From assembly GCA_028285685.1 (NCBI GenBank), contig JANQOR010000029.1, forward strand, positions 94,712 through 158,711: DNA of 64,000 nt, given 5' to 3'. This DNA comes from Cyclobacteriaceae bacterium. Its GTDB lineage: Bacteria > Bacteroidota > Bacteroidia > Cytophagales > Cyclobacteriaceae. Made by a program: the position numbers and the translations under genes. Shown here one piece after another: positions 49,972-59,581 of the stretch. Each line of letters begins with the position of its first letter. Within the stretch, counting starts at the first letter, position 1. The notes under the pieces were generated by a model, which ran no database searches, was not told where the DNA came from, and worked only from the letters and a program-made list of their open reading frames with translations.

Positions 49972-52422
49972 ATGCTCAAAAACTACATTTTAAGTGCTTT
50001 TCGCAGCACTGTTAAAAGGAAACTTCATTCGTCGCTCAACATTTTCGGACTTGCCACAGGAATGGCTGGTGCGCTGCTCATTCTTCAATACGTAATATTT
50101 GAGACTAGTTACAATGATTTTCACGAGAACCGAGACAATATCTATCGGATTAGTTACTCCAAGGAGAAGGGGGGTGTGGAGTCATTCAATACAGTGTTGG
50201 CTTATTCGGGTGTTGGCCCACTCATGGTTGAGCAATTTCCTGAGGTAATAAATTTTGTCCGGATGAGGCCAGCAAGCACCATTACCTCAAGGGCCCTAAT
50301 CAGATACCAAGATCATTTTTTCGAAGAGGGAGATGTATATTTTGCTGACCCGTCCTTTTTTGAGATCTTCTCATTTGAACTGCTTGAAGGCGATCGGAAT
50401 ACAGTACTAAAGGATCAGTTTACTGCCGTAATTACAGAGAGCATGGCCAAGAAGTACTTTGGAAGTGTCAATCCTATTGGCAAGTCAATACGCAAGGGGC
50501 GCCATGAAAATTATATGATCGCCGGCATTATGAAGGACACACCGGAGAATTCGCATATGAAAATCAATCTTCTCCTCTCGCATTCCACGCTTTCTGCAAT
50601 TCTTCCCCAGTACTGGTCGGAAGATAACCTCTCCGTTTTTCATGGACATCTGTTCATACAAACAACGCCCGGGACTGACAAAGATATTTTGAGCGAGAAG
50701 TTTCCCAGTTTCGTCATGGATTTCGTTGGTGGCAAACGACTTGCCGAGCAAGATATCGTATTGAAATTCGGAATTATGTCTATCAAAGACATCCACCTTG
50801 AATCCCATATTCAGCACGAAGCGGAAATCAACGGTGATAGACAGATTGTTGATTATATGTCCATCGTTGGATTTTTAATCCTACTAATCGCTCTGGTTAA
50901 CTACGTCAATCTCTCTACTGCCAGAGCGATGGAACGAGCAAAGGAGATTGGTATAAGAAAGGTCATTGGAGCAAATAAGTCTCGATTGATAACACAATAT
51001 ATGATTGAAGCTTTTGTGGTCAATTTCTTTGCTATCATCTTCAGTATTGCTATTGTTTTTCTAGTTCAACCCTTTCTTGGTGAGCTGGGCGCTTCAAAAC
51101 TTCAGAATATCGAAGTATTGAAGCAATGGTGGTTTTGGCAAGCAGTCACAGTTATCTGGATATCATCCTCGCTTCTTAGTGGGTTTTATCCGTCATTGAT
51201 TCTTTCATCTTATCACCCGGTCTCCGTTTTGAAGGGGAAACTTACTACTAACAAAAAAGGAGTTTTCCTTAGAAAAGGACTAGTGGTGTTCCAATTTGCA
51301 AGTTCGGTTGGCTTGATCATCGGGACCATCATTATTTACACGCAGATTAACTACATGCGTGATCAAAGACTTGGAATGAATATCGATGACAAACTGGTAT
51401 TGAAGGGACCGATGGTCATAGACTCTACCTATAACTCGAAATTTACCGCCTTGAAAAATTCATTGTTGCAACTACCAACAATTAACGGAGTTACAGCTAC
51501 ACAGAGTATTCCAGGCAAGGAATTCAATTCAGCTTCATGGTTCGCAAGGTTTGATAACCCGGACAATGATCGGAAGTTTTGCTTTAGCAATTCATTTGAT
51601 AATGATTTTGCGACAAACTATGAGATGGAATTCGTAGCGGGTCGGAATTTTACAGATACTGATCAGTATGCGATTTTACTAAATGAAGCTGCTGCAGAAC
51701 TATTTGAATTTGCAAGTCCGGAGGCCGCGATCGGTAAGTCTATCGCAGCTGGAGATCCAACTGAGCCCGAAACAATAAGATGGAAGATCTCTGGGGTTGT
51801 AAAGAATTTCAATCAACAATCACTCAAGAATGATTTCAGTCCGGTGATCATGTTTAGAAATCAAAATGCTTCGAACTTTTATTCGATCCAACTTAACGCA
51901 AACGGATTGGAGTTGGACAGGCTTTCTAGCACGATTGATCAGATCCGCGATAGGTGGTTTGACTTTTTTCCCGGAAGTCCTTTCAACTATCATTTTCTTC
52001 GAGAAAGTTTTGATGCGCAGTACAAAACGGAGCTGGAGTTTGGAAGGCTACTGTCCTTTTTCTCAGGATTAACCATCCTGGTAGCGATTTTAGGCTTAAT
52101 CGGCCTCTCATCTTACACCATCCAACAACGGACGAAGGAGTTAGGCATCCGCAAAGTACTCGGCTCAAGTATTCAGGGGATTGTCATACTCCTAAGCAGG
52201 GACATTTTTGGATTGATTTTGATTGCAAACTTGATTGCATGGCCTGTTTGTTGGTATGTTTTTTCGGATTGGCTGGCGGGGTTTGCTTTCAGGACGGAAA
52301 TGACGGTTTGGCCATTTTTATTTTCCTTCGTGATAATTGCTGTGGTCGCTGCATCTGCGGTAGCATACCAAGTTGTGAGAGCCTCAACTGCTAATCCGGT
52401 TAAGGCATTAAAATATGAATAG
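49972..52422 (+). CDS. FtsX/MacB-type ABC transporter permease
   Basis: Membrane protein of 816 residues, closely similar in layout to the permease at 43117-45495 (both begin MLKNY). A first helix (about 20-42) is followed by a MacB-like extracytoplasmic domain, an FtsX module with IGIRKVIGANKSRLITQYMI, a second extracytoplasmic domain, and a last module with LGIRKVLGSSIQGIVILLSR. No prefix domain and no PadR gene are present. No ATPase gene is beside it. A cluster of TTGACC hexamers precedes the start. The stop is 24 bases from the convergent DUF1648 gene. Confidence 0.92.
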   Translation: MLKNYILSAFRSTVKRKLHSSLNIFGLATGMAGALLILQYVIFETSYNDFHENRDNIYRISYSKEKGGVESFNTVLAYSGVGPLMVEQFPEVINFVRMRPASTITSRALIRYQDHFFEEGDVYFADPSFFEIFSFELLEGDRNTVLKDQFTAVITESMAKKYFGSVNPIGKSIRKGRHENYMIAGIMKDTPENSHMKINLLLSHSTLSAILPQYWSEDNLSVFHGHLFIQTTPGTDKDILSEKFPSFVMDFVGGKRLAEQDIVLKFGIMSIKDIHLESHIQHEAEINGDRQIVDYMSIVGFLILLIALVNYVNLSTARAMERAKEIGIRKVIGANKSRLITQYMIEAFVVNFFAIIFSIAIVFLVQPFLGELGASKLQNIEVLKQWWFWQAVTVIWISSSLLSGFYPSLILSSYHPVSVLKGKLTTNKKGVFLRKGLVVFQFASSVGLIIGTIIIYTQINYMRDQRLGMNIDDKLVLKGPMVIDSTYNSKFTALKNSLLQLPTINGVTATQSIPGKEFNSASWFARFDNPDNDRKFCFSNSFDNDFATNYEMEFVAGRNFTDTDQYAILLNEAAAELFEFASPEAAIGKSIAAGDPTEPETIRWKISGVVKNFNQQSLKNDFSPVIMFRNQNASNFYSIQLNANGLELDRLSSTIDQIRDRWFDFFPGSPFNYHFLRESFDAQYKTELEFGRLLSFFSGLTILVAILGLIGLSSYTIQQRTKELGIRKVLGSSIQGIVILLSRDIFGLILIANLIAWPVCWYVFSDWLAGFAFRTEMTVWPFLFSFVIIAVVAASAVAYQVVRASTANPVKALKYE

Positions 52423-52446
52423 TAAACATCTCGATCTCGCTTGACT

Positions 52447-52947
52447 TTAGCCGGATTTTTTTTGCAGAGCAAAATAGAGGTAGAAGCCAATCGAACCAAA
52501 GATTGAAGTAAGGAAGACGACTAGGAAAAATGTCCCGAGACCCGCTCCTTTACTAAGGGCTGTCTGAATGGTGCTATATCCAATATAGAAAAAACCTCCA
52601 GTCATTAGCATGTTCATTGTTCGTATGAGTTTTGTTACCAAACGATATTGACGTTCCGCATTTTCTTCGGTTATTACTGTTGGATAATTGAAGACGTGAG
52701 GGAATTTGTTGGTAATCAACATTCCGAAATACATAAAAAAGCCTATTACTGGCAGGACCCAAATGGTGTCTTTTTTGCTGAATCCATCTGGCTCACCTAA
52801 GGCGTTGAAGTGGGTAGGAATAATCTCAGGAAGTTTGCTGAAATAGTATATTGGAAATCCGATGAGAAGAAGAAGAAAAGTTGCCGCCATCAATTCCATG
52901 AGCCAGTCCGAAAAATCCAGAGCGATTTTTATTTTCGGTTTATTCAT
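52447..52947 (-). CDS. DUF1648 membrane protein
   Basis: Protein of 166 residues with four predicted helices. The FPIYYFSKLPEIIPTHFNALGEPDGFSKKD segment after the first helix is the DUF1648 signature. Such proteins occur alone or as part of SdpI-type immunity proteins, but the SdpI C-terminal helices are not obvious here, so its role is unknown. It is convergent with the permease and lies about 120 bases from the chemoreceptor-like gene on the same strand. Confidence 0.85.
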   Translation of the reverse strand: MNKPKIKIALDFSDWLMELMAATFLLLLIGFPIYYFSKLPEIIPTHFNALGEPDGFSKKDTIWVLPVIGFFMYFGMLITNKFPHVFNYPTVITEENAERQYRLVTKLIRTMNMLMTGGFFYIGYSTIQTALSKGAGLGTFFLVVFLTSIFGSIGFYLYFALQKKSG

Positions 52948-53066
52948 CTTGATTTAATTACGACTTTAAACGTAAGAAGATCAATGGTTCATCAAGTTGC
53001 GCAAAGGGCAACATTTGGTCTACAGCGATTCTAATTTGAAGCCATGGCTTTGATGGTTGGAGCAAT

Positions 53067-54176
53067 CTAGATGGAAAATTGACCAATGATTCTTTGAAGG
53101 CGTTCCGCACTTGCAGCCAGATGACTGGCTGAAGCAGTCACGCTTGCGGCTGATGCTGAATTGAGTTTGGAAATATTGGCAAGCTGTTGTATGGAAACAT
53201 TTGCCTGATTGATTCCTAAAAGGTTTTCCTCGTTAGCTTGAACGATTTCGCTGACAAAACTTGCGCTTCGCGATACTTCGGTAGAAATAACCTTCAACCG
53301 TTCAGCAGCTATCTCAGAAATTCCTTTTCCTGATTGCGATATCTCCGTTATTTCGGAAGACGCAGTGTGTGTCTTTTCGGCGAGGCCTCTGATCTCAGAT
53401 GCGACCACCGAAAATCCCATACCAAATTTGCCCGCTCTTGCAGCTTCTACTGCTGCATTTAGCGCTAGCAAGCTGGTTTGGCCTGCGATTCCTTCTATGA
53501 GTGTGATTTTCTCATTTACTTCTGAAATCGAGGTTATCAATTCCGAAAGTACCTCATTGCTCTCACTCATCACTCTGGTGGCGTTTGAAGAAATTTCTCC
53601 AGTGATCTTTACTTTACTACTATTTGCCTGAATTGCCGAGTAAACTTGTTCCATCGAAGCAGATAGCATTGCGGCCTCGGCTTCTTGTTCCTTGGCACCT
53701 TCGGAAATTCGCTGAGCATTAAGGTTAAATTGTCGGCCTGACTTTGAGAGTACTTCAGAACTTTCATGAATTTCTTTAAAGATCGACAACAGTTTTTTTT
53801 GCAGAGCCTCAACAGATTTGGCAATTTCCCCAAATTCATCGTTTCTTCTTAGGTATACTTTATCTGTCTTCCATTTTAGGTTTAGGTTAGAAAGATTTTG
53901 CAGGTAGCTGCTCAAACCTTTTAATACCTGAATTTCCTTCTTCATGGTTTTGACCAACATGAATGTCACAGCTGCCCCAATCGGCATAAGGTATGCCATA
54001 TGCAAAATTCCAAAGAGGGTTGCTAACGTGGATGCTACTGCGGCATAATATGCTAGACTAAGTGCCACAATCCCCATTTTCACCATAAAGGAGTTTTTGT
54101 ATATCATCCTCAGTGCAAAGGCTGTCAGCCCTCCGGCAACTGTGGCTAGTGCTACAAAAAAGTAGAATTCACTCAT
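53067..54176 (-). CDS. Methyl-accepting chemotaxis protein-like receptor
   Basis: Protein of 369 residues. Three or four helices in the first 80 residues (YFFVALATVAGGLTAFALRM and following) anchor it with almost no periplasmic ligand domain. A HAMP-like or linker region follows (about 80-150), then the MCP signalling domain with the tip sequence GIAGQTSLLALNAAVEAARA and GFSVVASEIRGLAEKT, which in chemoreceptors contacts CheW and CheA. No che or flagellar genes are present in the window. In a gliding bacterium it may steer surface motility or act in another signalling array. The short sensory part suggests it senses membrane state or an intracellular cue. Confidence 0.92.
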   Translation of the reverse strand: MSEFYFFVALATVAGGLTAFALRMIYKNSFMVKMGIVALSLAYYAAVASTLATLFGILHMAYLMPIGAAVTFMLVKTMKKEIQVLKGLSSYLQNLSNLNLKWKTDKVYLRRNDEFGEIAKSVEALQKKLLSIFKEIHESSEVLSKSGRQFNLNAQRISEGAKEQEAEAAMLSASMEQVYSAIQANSSKVKITGEISSNATRVMSESNEVLSELITSISEVNEKITLIEGIAGQTSLLALNAAVEAARAGKFGMGFSVVASEIRGLAEKTHTASSEITEISQSGKGISEIAAERLKVISTEVSRSASFVSEIVQANEENLLGINQANVSIQQLANISKLNSASAASVTASASHLAASAERLQRIIGQFSI

Positions 54177-54256
54177 CTCTGACTAATTGACAACCAAAAA
54201 GTGGAGCATTTATTAAGTGCATTAACAAACGCTCCATTTGAGAAGTCCTGGTTTAG

Positions 54257-55027
54257 TTAAAGAGAAAATTGTAGGCCGATATTTAAGGCAATACTGCTAT
54301 ATGGAATTGCATAGGTCCTCACATCCAGGGGAGAGCTATTCGGTCCGGTAGTCTCCACGATGTTGAAAGTAACCTCCTGTGTTCCTGTAGGATCTGTTGA
54401 AGTGACTTGCAGTTCTCTTGGCTTATGCATCAGGCTGGTAAGCTCAAATTCTGCGTACAATGCAAGCTTTTCACTGAGATCCTTGCGGCCTCCCACGGCA
54501 CCGGAAAATCCAAGAGCGCCACCCCCAACGAACTCTCGTAAAGAGGTCACTGAGGCCGCTGGAACTTCGGTTTCAATTTTGGTAGTGAAACCAAACCCGA
54601 AGGTTAAGCCCGATCTAATATATAGTGCTTTCGGTGCTGAATTGCTGGTACTCAAAGTAATGGTTGGCGTAACATTCAGCATTTTTCCGGAAACAGTGTT
54701 AACGGCTATGGTGCCAGGTCCTGAGTAGACTTCAAAGTCTCCCTTGGTTAGGCCCGTGAGGTATCCAATGTTTAGTCCCACCGCAACATTTTCGTTGAGC
54801 CAGTTCCCATATCGAAAATGAACTGCAGGACCAATGTTTAGAGATGCCACAAGAGCGGTTGTGTCTGGAACCGTTGCCCCATTGGCAAGCTTTATCTCTT
54901 CAAAGCCTGGAAGAGCTGCACCAGCAGTTGGAACATTGAATCCAATATCAAATCCAATGAAAGATTGGGCTGTTGACATGGAGAAGGAAATAAGTGCAAT
55001 AAGACAAATAATTAACTTGTTTTTCAT
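54257..55027 (-). CDS. Outer membrane beta-barrel protein
   Basis: Protein of 256 residues with a signal peptide (LIICLIALISFSMSTAQSFI, cleavage after TAQ). The mature part is made of alternating strands with aromatic ends (FIGFDIGFNVP, FRYGNWLNENVAVGLNIGYL, LYIRSGLTFGFGFTTK) and ends in NIGLQFSL, consistent with an 8-12-strand barrel of the OmpA/PorT-like size. No OmpA C-terminal peptidoglycan domain is present. The substrate or role is unknown. It is 80 bases upstream of the chemoreceptor-like gene on the same strand, but there is no strong sign of co-transcription. Confidence 0.8.
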   Translation of the reverse strand: MKNKLIICLIALISFSMSTAQSFIGFDIGFNVPTAGAALPGFEEIKLANGATVPDTTALVASLNIGPAVHFRYGNWLNENVAVGLNIGYLTGLTKGDFEVYSGPGTIAVNTVSGKMLNVTPTITLSTSNSAPKALYIRSGLTFGFGFTTKIETEVPAASVTSLREFVGGGALGFSGAVGGRKDLSEKLALYAEFELTSLMHKPRELQVTSTDPTGTQEVTFNIVETTGPNSSPLDVRTYAIPYSSIALNIGLQFSL

Positions 55028-55264
55028 AGTTATTCTGGTTGAAATTGTTTTGCTCGCAAACGTATGTTCACCGAAAGGGCGGGTTCCCTACGCACCGGTC
55101 TACATACGATATACAAACTGATTCTATGAAAGGACTTTTTCGACTAATGGCTGATTTTGAATAACGAGCAATTTTGAAGATCTTGGACTGATGGATTCAA
55201 TGAATTCCAAATGCCTGAATCGCATGTATTCTGAACCCTGATCATAAAGTCACGTTTGCAAACC

Positions 55265-56275
55265 ATGCGCCTCTTTGTAGCTGCTTTTTGCCTGTTGGCC
55301 ATTGCTTCCGCCTTGATTATAATCCCGGTCAAGCCGGTCGATAAGATCAATGGTGTTAGTCTTGTGTCTCCTCCTCGAGTTGTTCCGGCAGAGAAAATAA
55401 GCGAAGTAAAAAGAATCAATGCAGAGTGGGTAGCCGTGATTCCCTATGGCTTTTCACGTCCAGGTCAAGGAAGGGTCACTTATGACCATGATCGACAGTG
55501 GTGGGGAGAACGAACAGAAGGAACGTGTGAGCTAATTACTTTTTCCAAGGAAAATGGATTGAAAGTAATGCTTAAGCCACATGTCTGGGTGTTGGGGGAG
55601 GGGTGGACCGGAGACTATACACTTCCCAATGAAGAGCAATGGAAAACCTGGGAACGTGACTTTTCCAGCTACATACTAAATCATGCTCGTGTAGCGGACT
55701 CGCTTGGAGTTGAGATGCTATGCATTGGAACCGAATATAGAACTCCTGCGAAGGAGCGCCCAGAGTTTTGGATTGACCTGATTAGAAAGATTAAAAAAAT
55801 ATATTCCGGTAAGATCACCTATGCATCAAATTGGGACAACTACATGAATATCACTTGGTGGGATCATGTGGATTACATTGGCATTGATTCTTATTTCCCC
55901 TTAGCCGAGGGTGATCGTCCTTCTTTGGCCGAAATAAAGCAGGGATGGATTCCATTGAAATCCGAATTGGAATTATTCTCTAAGAAATGGGACAAGCCCA
56001 TTCTCTTCACTGAGTATGGCTTTCAGAGTGTGAAAGGAGGTGCGGGAAAACATTGGGAAGTAGACAAGGCCATCGAAAATGCGGATATGGAGGTGCAAAG
56101 CAGAGCATATGAGGCCACGTTCGAGTCTTTATGGAATGAGCCATGGTTTGCGGGAGGCTTTTTATGGAAATGGCATTTGACCACCCGTGGAGCAGAAAGA
56201 AACCAGACTCGCTTTACTCCTCAGGGAAAACCAGCAGAAACTGTTATTGCAAAATGGTATGGAAAAAGCAATTAA
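55265..56275 (+). CDS. GH113-like TIM-barrel glycoside hydrolase
   Basis: Protein of 336 residues from the ATG at 55265; a TTG start three codons earlier is less likely. It has a signal peptide or anchor (LFVAAFCLLAIASALIIIPV). The fold reads as a (beta/alpha)8 barrel, with MLKPHVWVLGEG, MLCIGTEYRT (acid/base Glu157), VDYIGIDSYFPL and ILFTEYGFQS (nucleophile Glu250), matching the GH113 endo-beta-1,4-mannanase group. The paired glutamates are about 93 residues apart, as in clan GH-A. It is probably exported. Substrate specificity (mannan or another beta-linked glycan) is inferred. Confidence 0.85.
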   Translation: MRLFVAAFCLLAIASALIIIPVKPVDKINGVSLVSPPRVVPAEKISEVKRINAEWVAVIPYGFSRPGQGRVTYDHDRQWWGERTEGTCELITFSKENGLKVMLKPHVWVLGEGWTGDYTLPNEEQWKTWERDFSSYILNHARVADSLGVEMLCIGTEYRTPAKERPEFWIDLIRKIKKIYSGKITYASNWDNYMNITWWDHVDYIGIDSYFPLAEGDRPSLAEIKQGWIPLKSELELFSKKWDKPILFTEYGFQSVKGGAGKHWEVDKAIENADMEVQSRAYEATFESLWNEPWFAGGFLWKWHLTTRGAERNQTRFTPQGKPAETVIAKWYGKSN

Positions 56276-56299
56276 CTTGCGAAAACAACTAATCTACAT

Positions 56300-56575
56300 A
56301 TGAGTGACGAAAAAGGGAAAGTAGAAGAGATTCTCACGGAACTTGGAAAAAAAATGGATCAACTGATTGCTGAGACCAAAAAGGCAGGAAGTAATGTTTC
56401 GGAGGAAGCAGAGAAAAAAATCCAGGAATTAAGGGATAAAAAAGAGAAACTGGAAGAAGATTTTAAAGAATACTCAGCTAACAGTGGCGAAAAGTGGGAT
56501 CACGCCAAAATCCATTTGAATGAGGCTGCTGTCGAAATCCGGAGGGCTTTTGAGGCCATGTTCAAGAAGAACTAG
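56300..56575 (+). CDS. Small charged coiled-coil protein
   Basis: Soluble protein of 91 residues, nearly all helical and highly charged (KVEEILTELGKKMDQLIAET, then EKKIQELRDKKEKLEEDF), without a signal peptide. It resembles small apolipoprotein- or stress-related coiled-coil proteins common in Bacteroidota. The function is unknown. It starts 24 bases after the glycosidase gene and may share its transcript. Its stop is 12 bases from the convergent permease gene. Confidence 0.75.
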   Translation: MSDEKGKVEEILTELGKKMDQLIAETKKAGSNVSEEAEKKIQELRDKKEKLEEDFKEYSANSGEKWDHAKIHLNEAAVEIRRAFEAMFKKN

Positions 56576-56587
56576 CTCTTCTGGTAA

Positions 56588-59236
56588 CTACTCGCTCCTC
56601 AAGCTATTCACGGGGTTCAATATTGCAATTTTTATTGAGTAGTAGCTGATCGTCAGCCATGCAAGGACCACTGTGAGGAGGCCAGCGCCTATCAATGTGA
56701 TCGGATCGATGCTGGTATGGTAAGCAAAACTACTCAGCCATTCTCCAATTCCCAGGTAGACCAATGGAAGAGAGATGAGAAAGGAGATTAAAATGAGTTT
56801 AGTAAAGTTGATAGAGAGAATCATCACTATGTTCGTTATGCTCGCTCCAAGAACCTTTCGCACACCAATCTCTTTTGTACGCTGCTGTGTGACGTAAGCT
56901 GCCAAGCCAAATAATCCGACGCAAGCCATGATGATAGTAACGGCTGTGAACAGAGTAAATATTTTTCCGGTTTGCTGATCAGATGCATACAGATTGCTCA
57001 ACCGATCTTCCAGGAACCCAAAGGATATAGGTCGCTCGATGTCAAAGGCCTTCCATTGATCTTCAATGCCTTTCAGCAGTGCCATCGTGTTAGCGGTGTT
57101 GACACGAATTCCAATCCGTGGGAGAATGGCTCTTTGCGAGGTGTTGAACAAGAGCATCGGTGGAATTTCCGTATGCAATGACTGATGATGGTAATCCTTA
57201 ACAACGCCAACTATTGTAAATTCAGTGCTCTGATTCGGCGCTGGATTGGGATTGAGTACCTTCTTGCCTATGGGATCATCGTATCCGAGTAAAAAGGCGG
57301 TTGTTTCATTTACGATAACATTTAAAGAATCATTGAAGTCAGGCGAAAAAGCCCTTCCAGCAACAATCTCCATTTCTAGTGTTTGAATGTACTCGTCATC
57401 TATAGCCACAGAAAAAGTCCGGACTTGCGGAATGTCAGGGATTTCAGAATTGGCTATGAAATTGCCAATAAAATTTCCCGGAAGAGCGAATGCATAACTT
57501 ACTTTTTCCACGCCTTCCAGGTTCAGTAGCTCATTCTTAAAAGCCTGTTGCTGTAAGCCCAATTCCTGTGCTTGATCAATGGCAATGACGTTTTCCTTGT
57601 TAAACCCTAATTTTTTGTTTTCCATAAATCTCATCTGCTTGTTTAGCATGAGCATGCCTGAGATCATGCTGATTGAAATGAAGAACTGGAACACAATCAG
57701 TGAATTTCTCAACCATACTCCTTTAGAGCTTGTATTGTATTTTCCTTTGAGTACAATGGCTGAGTTGATCGAAGAGATAACGACCGCCGGATACAAACCA
57801 GCAAGTGAACCAATCAGAAGTATCCCAACGAAGAGCCCAAGGACAATCACCGGATCTGCTAGTACCCATAGGCTTAGTTCCTTACTTACAAGGAGATTGA
57901 ATTTCGGAAGTACCAGAGCGGTCAAACCAAGTGAAAGGAGAAAGGCCACCAATGAAATCAGATTAGACTCTGTCAAAAATTGTCGGATTAGTAAAGCTCG
58001 CCTACTGCCAAGCACCTTTCGGACACCTACTTCCTTCGCACGCTCCGCTGATCTTGCCGTTGCGAGATTGATGAAGTTGATGCAGGAAATGATCAGTATG
58101 AATGCTACTACCGCGATTAGAAGGTAAACGTAGGTTATATCACTGTTGGGCCTTATCTCCACCGAAAGATTGGATTTCAAATGAATGTCCTCGACTGGTT
58201 GTAGAAAGTACTTAAAGTCATTGCCAGATTCGGGATAGTCTTCAGCGCTGATATTGAGCAGGCTGAGTATGCTGGCCATTCCATAATTTTCAACCATTTC
58301 GGGTAGCTTGGCCTGAAAACTTTCCTGACTTACTCCACCTTTCAATTTGATGTAAGTAAACAGCCAAGGGTTAATCCAGCTGTTGGTCTCGGCGGCTCGA
58401 TTTAAGAAAGAAAGAGATTCGATAGATCCGAGAATCTCAAACGCCATGTGGGAATTTGCAGGAACATCTTCAATTACTCCGGACACGATGTAGGTCGAGG
58501 TATCAATTTGATAGGTCTTATTCAACGCCGGATCATCCCCGAAAAATCGCTTAGCGGTGGATTCAGTAATAACTACTTTGTTGAATGCATCCAATGCAGA
58601 AGAAGGATTACCCTCCAAGAATTCAAAGGAGAAAACCTTGAAAAAGTTATTGTCAGCAAAAAGGTATTGATCTTCAATAAAAGTTTTATCGCCTATATCA
58701 ACCACTATTTCATTTTGAAAAAAGAGCCGATGTAGCCTTCCCGCCTCTTCAACTTCAGGATAATTCTCTAAAATGGTAGGGGCCATGTTTACAGGTGAGG
58801 AGCCGAAGAAGCGTGTATTTGTTGGATAGATACGTTCAAGCGCAACGCGGTAGATGCGATCGCTGTCTTTGAAAAATTTGTCGTATGAGGTTTCATCATA
58901 GACATAGAGTGATATAAGAAGACAGCATGCAATCCCAACTGTCAGCCCTGAAATATTGATAATACTGTAGGCCTTATTTTTTAGTAGACTTCTGTATGCT
59001 GATTTTATATAATTTCTAAGCATGCTGGGTGTTTTTTCTTTTCTTTTTAAAATGTGTGGTCTTGCTAGTAGCAGGACCTGTTTGTAATAAGTAACAACTG
59101 CCCGCCATCTTCCTTTTGCTTCTACGTTGTCCTTGAATTCTTCTTCCAAATCGCCCAAGAGTTCGTCCACCCATTCGTCTTTGCAGAACCAGTTGAGTAG
59201 TTTTTGGGGTTGCTTTGGAGGTTGGTCAATTTCCAT
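56588..59236 (-). CDS. FtsX/MacB-type ABC transporter permease with N-terminal prefix domain
   Basis: Membrane protein of 882 residues from the ATG at 59236, two bases after the PadR stop. A GTG at 59263, inside the PadR gene, would add nine residues. Residues 1-75 are the soluble prefix (LLNWFCKDEWVDELLGDLEE) seen also in the paralogue at 5684. Then come the first helix, a MacB-like domain, an FtsX module with VGVRKVLGSRRALLIRQFL, a second extracytoplasmic domain and a last module with IGVRKVLGASITNIVMILSI. With the upstream PadR gene it forms a two-gene operon like that at 5.7-8.7 kb. No ATPase gene is adjacent. Confidence 0.92.
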   Translation of the reverse strand: MEIDQPPKQPQKLLNWFCKDEWVDELLGDLEEEFKDNVEAKGRWRAVVTYYKQVLLLARPHILKRKEKTPSMLRNYIKSAYRSLLKNKAYSIINISGLTVGIACCLLISLYVYDETSYDKFFKDSDRIYRVALERIYPTNTRFFGSSPVNMAPTILENYPEVEEAGRLHRLFFQNEIVVDIGDKTFIEDQYLFADNNFFKVFSFEFLEGNPSSALDAFNKVVITESTAKRFFGDDPALNKTYQIDTSTYIVSGVIEDVPANSHMAFEILGSIESLSFLNRAAETNSWINPWLFTYIKLKGGVSQESFQAKLPEMVENYGMASILSLLNISAEDYPESGNDFKYFLQPVEDIHLKSNLSVEIRPNSDITYVYLLIAVVAFILIISCINFINLATARSAERAKEVGVRKVLGSRRALLIRQFLTESNLISLVAFLLSLGLTALVLPKFNLLVSKELSLWVLADPVIVLGLFVGILLIGSLAGLYPAVVISSINSAIVLKGKYNTSSKGVWLRNSLIVFQFFISISMISGMLMLNKQMRFMENKKLGFNKENVIAIDQAQELGLQQQAFKNELLNLEGVEKVSYAFALPGNFIGNFIANSEIPDIPQVRTFSVAIDDEYIQTLEMEIVAGRAFSPDFNDSLNVIVNETTAFLLGYDDPIGKKVLNPNPAPNQSTEFTIVGVVKDYHHQSLHTEIPPMLLFNTSQRAILPRIGIRVNTANTMALLKGIEDQWKAFDIERPISFGFLEDRLSNLYASDQQTGKIFTLFTAVTIIMACVGLFGLAAYVTQQRTKEIGVRKVLGASITNIVMILSINFTKLILISFLISLPLVYLGIGEWLSSFAYHTSIDPITLIGAGLLTVVLAWLTISYYSIKIAILNPVNSLRSE

Positions 59237-59238
59237 AT

Positions 59239-59556
59239 CTAAGTAGATTGCATCCTTGCCCACATGGCCTGTCGTACTGCGTGGATATCCTCGACAGTCT
59301 TTTCGCCATGTTGAGTCAGTGAAAACAGCCGCTTACTTCGTCCACCTCTTTTCTCACTTCTCCCGCCAAGTTCTGATTTTAGCAAACCATCTTTTTCTAA
59401 CCGGTAGAGGACCGTGTGCACGGAGGCAAGCGATAGAGACTTACCCACCTGTGACCGGATCTCGAGTCTAATACTGTATGCATACGCCTCAGGATGCAAG
59501 ACACCGACGGAAAGTAGAACCAGCTCCTCCAGTTCACTGATGAATGATCTGTTCAT
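59239..59556 (-). CDS. PadR-family transcriptional regulator
   Basis: Winged-helix protein of 105 residues. The PadR pattern is clear: SELEELVLLSVGVLHPEAYA, then GKSLSLASVHTVLYRLEKDGLLKSE and a basic wing with KRGGRSKRLFSLTQ. It has the same length and layout as the other PadR protein here, and both precede a prefix-domain permease. A 10-bp perfect inverted repeat starts exactly at its ATG, so binding would block translation initiation or promoter access. Autoregulation is the likely mode. Confidence 0.93.
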   Translation of the reverse strand: MNRSFISELEELVLLSVGVLHPEAYAYSIRLEIRSQVGKSLSLASVHTVLYRLEKDGLLKSELGGRSEKRGGRSKRLFSLTQHGEKTVEDIHAVRQAMWARMQST

Positions 59557-59581
59557 TTGTTTTGTAATTAAAAAACAAATG
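59554..59581. promoter_or_regulatory. Candidate PadR operator overlapping the start codon
   Basis: CATTTGTTTT (59554-59563) is repeated as its exact reverse complement at 59572-59581 with an eight-base spacer. On the minus strand the right-hand arm includes the ATG of the PadR gene. Placement matches the inverted repeat of the other PadR module, which lies four bases from its own ATG, although the sequences differ. Direct binding is inferred. Confidence 0.6.

Noticed and set aside
54834-55121. Plus-strand open frame of 95 codons over the start of the beta-barrel gene
   Set aside because: It overlaps the N-terminal half of a convincing exported protein on the other strand and its translation has no recognisable features.
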